Below are positions 28,450-36,657 of a DNA stretch of 64,000 nt, piece after piece. The stretch spans positions 76,974-140,973 of the forward strand of contig NZ_QGMZ01000010.1 in the NCBI RefSeq assembly GCF_003173335.1, written 5' to 3'. A program made the translations under genes and the position numbers. How positions within the stretch are numbered: the first letter of the stretch is position 1; each line of letters starts with the position of its first letter. The notes below the pieces were generated by a model. That model was given only the letters and a program-made list of their open reading frames with translations, searched no databases and was not told the DNA's origin. Source of the stretch: Methanospirillum stamsii (GTDB taxonomy: Archaea > Halobacteriota > Methanomicrobia > Methanomicrobiales > Methanospirillaceae).

Positions 28450-31209
28450 TCAGGAATTATCTTTTCGCCAACCGCCTTTCGGAACGATCATTTCAAATCT
28501 CACTCCGGCATTATGAACCCCGGTTTCTTGAATCCGGATATTCGTTAATAACAAAATTTCTCTGGCAAGAAACATCCCAAGACCGGTATTCTTTCCAAAA
28601 CCCCTCTCGAATATTTTTTCCTTGTACGTATCCGGAATGCCAACCCCGTTATCTTCCCAAATAAGGACCAGATCACGATCTGACTCTTCTGCAAAAACCC
28701 CGATATCGGTGACATACTTACCATGCCGGATGGAATTATCAAGCAGATTATAAAACACCTTTTCAGCCATAGAATCAGCATAAATAAAATAATTTGCAAT
28801 ATCGGCATGCAACACGATACCGGATGGGAGATGCAGACGGGAAATGACCGTCTGTAGATTTATCCATATGGGATCATGTGAACCGAGGTCTTCATAGACC
28901 CGGGTAAATTCAATCTGCTTCTGAACCTCATTTGTCGCATTTCTCATAATGGAAATGTAATTCAGTATCCGGGAATCTGAAAAATCCATCTCCCCGATAT
29001 CTAAGTACCCGAGAATCAGCGAAATGCCATTTAAGATATCATGCCGGGTAATACTGGTCAGAAGGTTTAACTGACGGTTTGCCTGACGAAGAGCAACTTC
29101 AGCCCTTTTTCGCTCGGTAATATCCTGATTTGCCCCATGAGTCCGGATGGCCCGCCCTTCATCATCCCGGGTAATTCCAAACCGTACCGTAATATACCGT
29201 ATCTCACCATCCCTCTTTATTATCCGGTGCTCAACCTGTGAGATAATTTCAGAACCCACCGAGTTTATGACCTGGTACAAACCCTCCAAAACCCTGTTAC
29301 GGTCATCCGGGTGGATAAATTCCCGGCCATATGTTTCAGAGGACATAACCATACCACCTTCCCGCTCTGCGGTGGTTCCATACATGGCATAAAACCGGTC
29401 ATTAAAGATAAAAATGTCATTTTGGATATCATATTCCCAGTTTACCAGATTTGCCATGTCCATGGCTTCAGCGAGAAGCCGACGGTTCTCCTGAAGATTT
29501 TCTTCAATATGAGACCGCTCAATATCTGCTGCTGCCTTAACAGCAATAATCTCAAAAATCTGCCTGACATACGAAAAAGTATCAATCGGTTTTTTAAAAA
29601 AAGCACACAGAACACCGATCACATTGCCGGTCGAATCCCGAAGCGAAGTGCCGACATAACCCTGAAAGCACAATCCTTTAAGCACCTCACATTCAGGAAA
29701 GATACATGCAACTTCATCGTCACAGAGGCTGAATCCAACCTTTGCAATCTCTTCACAGGGAGTCCCGTGTATCGGAAAGGAAAACCCAGGAATCTCATTC
29801 CCGTCAAGGACAATAGAGAGAACCCGGATATTTTCTTTGTCCGGTTCAAACTCTCCGATAAGCACACAATCAGCCATAAGCCATGAACTAATTATCTCGG
29901 AGATCTTCCGGAGAGAATTAAAACCGGTAGTCTCTACAACACTCATCATCAGGGCACGATTCGCTGATTCGGTCTTCCTCCGCTCGGTGATATCCCGCAT
30001 GGAGACCTGTGCACCGGTAACTTTTCCTTCATCAATAATCGGAACTGCATACAGACTGACATAGATGACAGAATTATCTTTTCTTACCAGGGGTATCTCT
30101 ATGTAATCCACAGATTTCCCGAGCATTGTCTGTCTTACAGCCTGCATCAATTCCGGACCACTCTGAGAGAAGATCGTCGCTGTAGCAAAATCTGCATTCT
30201 TTCCAACCAGTTCTTCAGGTTCATAACCTAAAAATAACCGAACAGAAGGAGAGACATACGAAGCACTCATATCCTCATTCAGGGTAAATATAAGGTCAGA
30301 TGACCGTTCTGCCATACCTCTGAACCGTTCTTCACTCTCCAGAAGTTTCCTTTCGGTCTTTTTTAACTCGGTGATATCCCTGATGGACTCAATCGTCCCT
30401 ATCATATCCCCTTCCGGACTGAAGATCCGGGAGACTTTTACCAGTGCAGATAATTGGTTTCCTTTTGGATGGGAGAGTTCTGTCTCACCGGTAAGGGTTG
30501 TTTCGTTCCGGTAGATCTGCGTATAATACTGCGAAATAGTCTCGTCAGACTCATCAATCAGGTCAATCAGAAGTGGCCGCCGGTACCCGTAGAAGGGAAT
30601 GCCATACTCATAATTTCCCTTTCCAAGCATAACCTTCGAAGGAACTCCGGTCATCTCTTCAATAGCCCTGTTCCATGCGATGACATGACCGGTCTTATCA
30701 ATGGCAAAGGTTGCATCAGGAAGAAAATCCAGAATATCTGCGATATATTTCTCCGAGTTCCGGATGATTCTTCTCTCTTCCTTTCTTTTGACCGCCCGTT
30801 TTATATTTAATATCAGTTCTGCAAACTGGGCCTCACAGGACGAACTCTTCTCAACATAAAAATCAGCCCCGTTATTGATTGCATCAATTATTACATCCCC
30901 CCGGTTCCGGACAGAAAAGAGGATAAAGGGAATTTCACCATAATTTTCCCGGATTGCTTTGAGAAAGGAAAGCCCGTCCATATCAGACATGTAATAATCA
31001 GATACTATTGCGTCATATTCCAGGATTTTTTTATATCGGAGGGCATCACGAGCTGAGGTCAGGACATCTACTTTGAATTCACCGGTTTTTTCAAGATAAC
31101 GTTGTGCCAGATAGAGAAGATTCTCATCATCATCTACAAAGAGAAGGGAGATTATTTTTCCCCTCGATTCAGGGATAATGGTTGAGATATTAAAATCCTG
31201 ATTTGACAT
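28450..31209 (-). CDS. REC-PAS-PAS-GAF-PAS histidine kinase (919 aa)
   Basis: Domains in order: receiver (about 15-135, Asp71 in VSDYYMSDMDG), PAS (about 150-270, FLPDATFAIDKTGHVIAWNRAI), PAS (about 280-400), GAF (about 405-555, CVLIGEFEPD), PAS with PAC (about 570-690), H-box (His723, ITRHDILNG) and HATPase_c (NLLDNSIRHGKY, DNGVGIP, GFGKNTGLGMFLAREIL). It is cytosolic. Its first PAS is close to that of the kinase-less protein at 8082, and its C-terminus is close to the kinase at 10265, pointing to domain shuffling within one local family. Confidence 0.92.
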   Translation of the reverse strand: MSNQDFNISTIIPESRGKIISLLFVDDDENLLYLAQRYLEKTGEFKVDVLTSARDALRYKKILEYDAIVSDYYMSDMDGLSFLKAIRENYGEIPFILFSVRNRGDVIIDAINNGADFYVEKSSSCEAQFAELILNIKRAVKRKEERRIIRNSEKYIADILDFLPDATFAIDKTGHVIAWNRAIEEMTGVPSKVMLGKGNYEYGIPFYGYRRPLLIDLIDESDETISQYYTQIYRNETTLTGETELSHPKGNQLSALVKVSRIFSPEGDMIGTIESIRDITELKKTERKLLESEERFRGMAERSSDLIFTLNEDMSASYVSPSVRLFLGYEPEELVGKNADFATATIFSQSGPELMQAVRQTMLGKSVDYIEIPLVRKDNSVIYVSLYAVPIIDEGKVTGAQVSMRDITERRKTESANRALMMSVVETTGFNSLRKISEIISSWLMADCVLIGEFEPDKENIRVLSIVLDGNEIPGFSFPIHGTPCEEIAKVGFSLCDDEVACIFPECEVLKGLCFQGYVGTSLRDSTGNVIGVLCAFFKKPIDTFSYVRQIFEIIAVKAAADIERSHIEENLQENRRLLAEAMDMANLVNWEYDIQNDIFIFNDRFYAMYGTTAEREGGMVMSSETYGREFIHPDDRNRVLEGLYQVINSVGSEIISQVEHRIIKRDGEIRYITVRFGITRDDEGRAIRTHGANQDITERKRAEVALRQANRQLNLLTSITRHDILNGISLILGYLDIGEMDFSDSRILNYISIMRNATNEVQKQIEFTRVYEDLGSHDPIWINLQTVISRLHLPSGIVLHADIANYFIYADSMAEKVFYNLLDNSIRHGKYVTDIGVFAEESDRDLVLIWEDNGVGIPDTYKEKIFERGFGKNTGLGMFLAREILLLTNIRIQETGVHNAGVRFEMIVPKGGWRKDNS

Positions 31210-31313
31210 TTACGGCTCTTCTCTCAAGTTTAACCAGTACCGATATTACTATTTAGCATTTTTGATAATACCAAAAAAAATCCGGAGAATGAGAGTTCAG
31301 CATGATGAAACCA

Positions 31314-31649
31314 TCACTCTTCTTCCGGACTTATCGATTCCCGGATAAATAACGCTGCTTTCTTCTTTGGCCAGTCCCGGATCATGCCCCTGACCTGTGT
31401 TACCAGCACAACATACTCTCTTTCGTCTGTGCCTGAAATTATCATCCGGTTTCCTGACTCACTTAACCGGAAGCCTTCTACCTCCACTCCGTTCAATGCC
31501 AAAAGAACATCCCTGGTCCGGACACACCTGATGACTCCATGCCCGTCCCGAACCGCCTCTACCATTCCGTCATCTATTGGCCGGAGCCTGCCTATCTTTT
31601 CATACCTGACCGATGAAGCATCCCGCTGTGATGTAATGAGAAAGGGCAT
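31314..31649 (-). CDS. Hypothetical protein, last gene of primase-helicase operon (111 aa)
   Basis: Not recognised. The protein is mixed alpha/beta and charged (MPFLITSQRDASSVRYEKIG to ESISPEEE), without membrane segments or known motifs. Its ATG overlaps the stop of the primase-helicase gene by one base (TGATG), so it is almost certainly co-translated. Context suggests an accessory replication or regulatory protein of the element. Confidence 0.6.
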   Translation of the reverse strand: MPFLITSQRDASSVRYEKIGRLRPIDDGMVEAVRDGHGVIRCVRTRDVLLALNGVEVEGFRLSESGNRMIISGTDEREYVVLVTQVRGMIRDWPKKKAALFIRESISPEEE

Positions 31650-34600
31650 CAGATCTTCTCCTGCTCTATCCTCATTCCTTCATCTCTTTCCTTAGATTCA
31701 CGGGCATAACAGACATCACAGATACCAGTCTTTGTTTCATGGTCGTACCAGGTAACTTCTCCAAGACCACAGACACTGCACCGCCCATAATCCTTCTCGG
31801 CCTTTGCCATGCTGGAAATATTGAGAAGACCAGGAAGGGTAGAGAAGATCCTGCTCTTTTTTGCCACCGCAGTGCTGTAGCATTTCTGACAGATCTTTCT
31901 TGGATCCCGGCCTTCTTGTTTCATCTTTTTCGTAACCCGCTCAGTATACTGCACTATCTTACTACCACAGACAGCACAGGGGCCGGTCCATAGCCCCCGG
32001 AACTGATGAAATTGGGAAGGGTCTATGTCACCAGGCGGAACATTACCACTCATGGCGGAACCCGGCGGATTTTTCCGACTGGGGTTTTCAGTGTTTGTTT
32101 TTAAAACCAGCGCCGAATCGCAGCCTGATTGAACGGGCAGAAGGGTGTCGGCGGAAATGGCGGGATCAGTAATACAGGAAGATGATGCCGGAGGTTCCTC
32201 TTGTGAACCCAAATCTTTCCGCCTTGATGTACTATCTAAGAAATTATTTGTACTATTATTAGTATTTAGAGAATCAACGACTGTTTCAGTGAGATTTTCC
32301 CGGCGGAAATCTTCCGCTTCATGCCGCCTTGTTCCGCCGTTCCGCCGGGTATCATCATTGGTCCCATCGGTACCGGTACCATCGGTACCATCCCCGTCTT
32401 TCTTGTCAGAGCCATCATCCTGACCCAAAAGCCAGCACCCTCCACCGGATGACCATAATGCATAGATTTCAGGATTCCATGCATACACTCTCACTCTCCT
32501 GCTGGTAATCCCACCGTCATATGTTCTGGTTCGTTCCAGAAATGACAGTGCAGGGCATTTCTCCAGGAGTCCGGAGTACTGATTACCATGACTTGCATAC
32601 CCGTGCAGCATCTTCTGAATGCTGGAATAGGACCTTCCGGTTAATTGCTGCATCTCTTCGATGGACAACTCATCTTTCCCGCTATCCCGGATTGCATCGA
32701 CAAGACCAGACTCATTTCTTGTCAGTTTGGTCATCTGTCCGCCTGAATCACTGTTCAGAGCCAGGTATATCTGGCTGGCGTAATGAAAATCATCAATTGA
32801 TGCAAAGACCACGTCTCTTCCGGAAATGACCGTTTTTTCTCTCTGGAACTGAAAAAGAGCAGCAATGGATTTGATAAGGTCAAGGAGCATCCCCGGATTT
32901 CTTCGGTTTGCCGATGAAGAGAACCTGATCTGTTTTGCATACGGAATGACCACATGCACCGGAGTCATATGTTCCCAGATCTGCTGGCATACCAGGACTT
33001 CCCTTCGTGTTATCTCGAGTTCGGTGGGGAGAGCCTGTGCCATCTCAAGTTCTCTCTCCAGAACTTTTTCATCCTGCTCAGGGCTTTCATCAATCCAGCA
33101 GGTAAGCATGCGATTCCAGACCTGATCGTCACCGGTTCCCTCCATCTTGGCTACCCACCACAGACACCGCTCCGGGATGAACCGTTTCTGCCCTTTCCGG
33201 TCCTTGTCCACCGTCCGATATACGAATCCTTTCTGAAACGCAGATGTTACCCCTTTCAAAACTTCCTGCATCTGGTCAGAGAGGGTGACATCATCAAGGC
33301 AGATTGCAGAACCGGCTTTGAGATCGTCAGCGTAAAAGAGAGCCTTATCACTCATCCGTCCGTCCAGCCGGTATTCAGGCGGGATATGCAAAAGCATGTT
33401 GTCAAAGGCATGAGTCTTTCCTTTCCCTGATTCTCCGGTGACAAGGACATGAAGACCATTTGAGTTTATCACCGACCGGGATGCAAGCGACATGATAAGA
33501 CACCGGGCAACAACTTCGTCACCTTCATGGTCAGCAGCAAATGACTCAAGAAGATATTCGATGGGATTTCTATCCCGAAGCACCCGGAATGCTTCTTCGA
33601 TGATATCAGGATTTACATATGCATCATGTTCCGGTTTTAGAGAACCCACCGTATTTTCAGAATTATTTTTTTCTTCCAAAGGCATTGGACGATTGCCATA
33701 ATAGGCGGCTTTTGCCTCTGCCCGGTCTCGTGCTAGTTGTTTGAGGCGGTTATCATAATCCCGTTCAGTCCGGGGGGTTTTGCCTTCTAATCGTGCCCGA
33801 AGTTCACTCCATCGCTGGGTTCCACCACCACAACTGTTGTGATGGCATCCGGCGAATATTCCACCGTTTTGGAACTGGATTGCATAGGCTCCATCCTTGT
33901 GAGCGGAAGAGAACGGGCATTCGTCAAAGAGAAAGAGTCTTCCTCCGGCATAGGGCTTTTCAGTGCAGGAGATGTTATTTTCAGCGAGCCATGAACCAAG
34001 ATCGATGGAGCGGGAGTCCTGCGAACTATCAGGCCGGATTTTCTGGTTTCCCGGGTTATTTTCGTTTTCATCCGGGATGAGAGCAGCAAGACGGAGGAGA
34101 AGGTCTCCGGAGACTGTCTTTACCGATTCCGGGGATGAAAGCACCCGGGATCTCCGGTGTGGCCGCTCTGGTGTTGAGTCCCCTTTTCTTGACTGCGTCC
34201 CATAAAGTTTCCAGATTCGTGAAGCATTTGAAACAGCCGTGTCAATCTCGGAATGGTTGTCTGAAAAGAATGCAGAGAGAACGTTCAGACAACTCCGGAT
34301 AAGTTTCGTGGCTTTTGCATCATTTGGAAGGTCGATTAGATAGAGGAGGTGTGCACCATTTCCGGAGTCGGCACTGACAGGGTCAGGCCATCCGAGTTCA
34401 GAGAGAAATTTCCGGATCTTTTCAGCCTTTTCCAATGCTTCATTGTGTTCTTCGTCTGATGAGGATATCCCGGACGGACGCTTTGGATCGATGTCAACCG
34501 GGAACCAGTGCCGGCGGATGATATCTTCGTCTCCGGTCGTCCGGTCATCTTTTGAAAGTCTCATATCGGTCCGGTTTGCTCTCCGGGATACGAGTGCAGG

Positions 34601-34798
34601 GTTTACTTCGTTTAAGGTGACATAGATGCCGGTTATGTCACTTGTAGAGTCCAGTACCTCTGCATCCCGGGCAAGTTTTTCATGGTCGGTGAAGTACCCT
34701 GATGCAATTCCTCCGGATTTCCGGAGAGCACGAAGCTCTACGACATTTTCCCGTGGAAAAAGGAGAGAAAGAACCGAAAGGATGTTATTATCGTTCAT
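31649..34798 (-). CDS. Primase-helicase of a plasmid/virus-like element, with C-terminal zinc ribbons (1049 aa)
   Basis: The N-terminal part looks like an archaeo-eukaryotic primase: acidic motif WFPVDIDPKRP, SADSGNGAHLLYLI with the motif His, and SRIWKLYGT. A Cys/His cluster follows (ECPFSSAHKDG, FAGCHHNSCGGG), a possible zinc module. The middle is an AAA+/SF3-like helicase with Walker A VTGESGKGKTHAF and Walker B AICLDDVTL. Then come a winged-helix-like stretch (LSIEEMQQLTGRSYSSIQKML), a Gly/Asp/Thr-rich disordered linker, and two CxxC zinc ribbons at the end (CAVCGSK/CQKC and CSVCGLG/CDVC). It should start replication of an integrated element. It is the third gene of a four-gene overlapping operon. 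Confidence 0.8.
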   Translation of the reverse strand: MNDNNILSVLSLLFPRENVVELRALRKSGGIASGYFTDHEKLARDAEVLDSTSDITGIYVTLNEVNPALVSRRANRTDMRLSKDDRTTGDEDIIRRHWFPVDIDPKRPSGISSSDEEHNEALEKAEKIRKFLSELGWPDPVSADSGNGAHLLYLIDLPNDAKATKLIRSCLNVLSAFFSDNHSEIDTAVSNASRIWKLYGTQSRKGDSTPERPHRRSRVLSSPESVKTVSGDLLLRLAALIPDENENNPGNQKIRPDSSQDSRSIDLGSWLAENNISCTEKPYAGGRLFLFDECPFSSAHKDGAYAIQFQNGGIFAGCHHNSCGGGTQRWSELRARLEGKTPRTERDYDNRLKQLARDRAEAKAAYYGNRPMPLEEKNNSENTVGSLKPEHDAYVNPDIIEEAFRVLRDRNPIEYLLESFAADHEGDEVVARCLIMSLASRSVINSNGLHVLVTGESGKGKTHAFDNMLLHIPPEYRLDGRMSDKALFYADDLKAGSAICLDDVTLSDQMQEVLKGVTSAFQKGFVYRTVDKDRKGQKRFIPERCLWWVAKMEGTGDDQVWNRMLTCWIDESPEQDEKVLERELEMAQALPTELEITRREVLVCQQIWEHMTPVHVVIPYAKQIRFSSSANRRNPGMLLDLIKSIAALFQFQREKTVISGRDVVFASIDDFHYASQIYLALNSDSGGQMTKLTRNESGLVDAIRDSGKDELSIEEMQQLTGRSYSSIQKMLHGYASHGNQYSGLLEKCPALSFLERTRTYDGGITSRRVRVYAWNPEIYALWSSGGGCWLLGQDDGSDKKDGDGTDGTGTDGTNDDTRRNGGTRRHEAEDFRRENLTETVVDSLNTNNSTNNFLDSTSRRKDLGSQEEPPASSSCITDPAISADTLLPVQSGCDSALVLKTNTENPSRKNPPGSAMSGNVPPGDIDPSQFHQFRGLWTGPCAVCGSKIVQYTERVTKKMKQEGRDPRKICQKCYSTAVAKKSRIFSTLPGLLNISSMAKAEKDYGRCSVCGLGEVTWYDHETKTGICDVCYARESKERDEGMRIEQEKI

Positions 34799-35109
34799 TT
34801 CGACTCCTCCCTGTTTTTCTTTGTCTTCTTTGTACTCCTGGTTTCCCTGGTCTCTCTAATCTCTCTGATTTTCCATACCAACGATGATGACGTTTTCTCC
34901 GGAGAATCAGTCCAGCAAGGATGCCGGGCGTTCATTATCCTGCTGATGATGTTCCTTCGGTTTGTCTGGGTTTCAAGGGTAAGGAGCGGATACATGCCAG
35001 GGTTATCCAGGATCTGGTATTCGATGCTTTTTCGTGAAACAAGGGAACTGTTATTTCCGGAGGCATGATGGGAGGCATCGATGACTTCGGCTGTAATGTC
35101 AGGATTCAT
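34795..35109 (-). CDS. Hypothetical protein of primase-helicase operon (104 aa)
   Basis: Not recognised. It overlaps the upstream gene and the downstream primase-helicase by 4 bp each, which strongly supports that it is translated. The N-terminal half (TAEVIDASHHASGNNSSLVSRKSIEYQIL, LLTLETQTNRRNIISRIMNARHP) could be a small helical DNA-binding domain. The C-terminus is very basic and repetitive (REIRETRETRSTKKTKKNREE), suggesting nucleic-acid contact. Confidence 0.65.
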   Translation of the reverse strand: MNPDITAEVIDASHHASGNNSSLVSRKSIEYQILDNPGMYPLLTLETQTNRRNIISRIMNARHPCWTDSPEKTSSSLVWKIREIRETRETRSTKKTKKNREESK

Positions 35110-35438
35110 ACCAATCTCCCAGAGATCTCAATTGCTCCACCAGGGAGAACCTGGTACCGTTTCCATTCATATGACTGAAAGAGCCAGACCTGTATCTCAC
35201 CTGGAAAGAGTTGTTTCTGAACGAGTCCGGCAAGTTCTGCGATGAGTGATGAGTATCCGGCTATTCCTTTTGTCCGGGATCTCCTGATGACAAATCCGAT
35301 GAGTTTGTCCCGGTTCCATGCGATGATGTCAAACTTCCGGGACGATCCGGTTACTTTTTCAGCGATGTATCCGGATGATTTGAGGATGGATATGGCAGTA
35401 TATACCGCCGTACGGCCTGCTTTTCCAATGGTGTTCAT
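35106..35438 (-). CDS. Small resolvase/nuclease-fold-like protein, first gene of primase operon (110 aa)
   Basis: The arrangement GRTAVYTAISILKSSGYIAEKV followed by FDIIAWNRDKLIGFVIRRSR resembles the core of PD-(D/E)xK nucleases such as Hjc-type resolvases, with the Asp in FDIIAW. The expected E/QxK is replaced by VIRR, so catalytic activity is doubtful. A strong GGAGGTATC ribosome-binding site precedes ATG 35438, and the next gene overlaps by 4 bp. A role in DNA binding or junction processing for the element is an inference from fold resemblance and context. Confidence 0.6.
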   Translation of the reverse strand: MNTIGKAGRTAVYTAISILKSSGYIAEKVTGSSRKFDIIAWNRDKLIGFVIRRSRTKGIAGYSSLIAELAGLVQKQLFPGEIQVWLFQSYEWKRYQVLPGGAIEISGRLV

Positions 35439-36182
35439 AACCGGATACCTCCGGCAGATGATGCAGGTGTCGTGAAAAGGCAGGAGAATAAAGAGAAAGA
35501 TAATGAACTTATAACATGATATATCCGGTAATCCCCTGCTGAAGTCGGCAGCCCGTCAAAGTTACTGATCAGGCGGGGGTTTTCTCTGTTCTTTCCAAAG
35601 TTTTTGTTTTCGGTACATTTCTGCGTTTTTTCTGTGATTGTATCACCTCTACGGTCGGTTATGGCCGTGCCCTGAAATGTCTGTAGAGGGGTAGATAATT
35701 CACACCATTTCCAGGCGTCCTGATGACCGAAATGTATTAACCGGTTAGAGACGTTCCGGAGTTGGAGAGGCGTTGATCGCGGAAAAATACTCACCTGAAT
35801 TTACGCGCAAATAGCGCCTGAATTTTGTTTTCAATAATATATAAGGCTGTAAACAAAAACAGGATCTCCTTATATGCTCAGGTTTCCGGAGTGAAAATAT
35901 CGGTTAAATGAACGGGATTTTTCTCTGCGGCATGGTCATTTCGGATCACTCCTGCTGACTCCGGGTGATGGCATGAGAGAGTGAGAGAAGCAGAGTCCGG
36001 GGGTTGCCGCAATGGGAGAATATAAAGAGAAAATAAATCCGGTTGTGGTCAGGAAGGAACGCAGAAAAATTTCGTTCAGGAAGGGTTCCGGGGAGAGAGG
36101 GATGTTGTTTTAGAGTATTTTAGATGTCTGTAGAATACTTTAGATAGTGCGGCAGGGCCTTGAGGTGATTGGTGATGAGTTT
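35439..36182. other. 740-bp gene-free region ahead of the primase operon
   Basis: No protein-like frame is supported; one antisense frame of 119 codons has low-complexity composition. Visible structure: a CTGC/GCAG hairpin (about 35536-35552), and two near-identical direct repeats TAGAGTATTTTAGAT (36111-36125) and TAGAATACTTTAGAT (36132-36146). The position upstream of a replication operon makes it a candidate origin or control region, but nothing here proves that. Confidence 0.3.
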
Positions 36183-36564
36183 TCAAGGGGTCTTGTTCTT
36201 CCGGGTTCTATTGAAACCATTATCATATGAGATAAGAGTGATTTTTTGGATGTTAGAAATAGCATATTTATATCCATCATCAAAATCGAGGTCATATCTA
36301 TTTGATCCGTATATCGATTCCGGGGGATATTCCGGAATAAATGAGGTTATTTTTTCCTTCCGATTTGAAAACCTCATTCGCAAATCGAAGGTAGAGTTCC
36401 TTTTTATCTTTATTAAAGAAGTGCAATCCGATTGAAGGAAAGGAATAATCACTAATTAAGCAGATATTCCCAAAAGTCCGGATAAATTTTATTACAACAA
36501 CAGCGTGTTTTCTTCCTAAAAGTAAGTTCAGGAGAATATTTGTATCGAGGATTGTCATGCCCAC
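36183..36564 (-). pseudogene. PIN-domain ribonuclease toxin, frameshifted
   Basis: Frame one begins TILDTNILLNLLLG (the first PIN Asp) at ATG 36558, or GTG 36564, and runs to about 36350. The conserved end of a PIN domain, RYDLDFDDGYKYAISNIQKITLISYDNGFNRT, lies in another frame down to 36183. The switch falls at or near a run of six A on the coding strand (36350-36355). A one-base change there would restore a VapC/PIN protein of about 120 residues that cleaves RNA. It is read as a broken toxin; slippage at the A-run or a sequencing error are alternatives. Confidence 0.75.
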
Positions 36565-36653
36565 ATATTATTAATCCAGTTTTCAAAAGGCCAAATGTCT
36601 ACACTTAAATGGTTGTAAGTAAAAAGTTTTGATTCATTATAATAACATCGCGA
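36555..36653 (-). pseudogene. C-terminal remnant of the antitoxin partner of the PIN toxin
   Basis: The open frame ends SVDIWPFENWINNMWA with its TGA overlapping the PIN ATG as ATGA, the usual layout of an antitoxin-toxin pair. Only about 32 codons remain before a stop and no start codon exists. The 5' part is missing where the restriction gene at 36658 begins, so the left edge of that operon seems to have truncated the pair. Confidence 0.45.
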
Positions 36654-36657
36654 TCAA

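Noticed and set aside
35435-35794. 119-codon minus-strand frame upstream of the primase operon
   Set aside because: Composition is low-complexity and not protein-like, with no ribosome-binding site; the 4-bp overlap with the next gene is likely chance.
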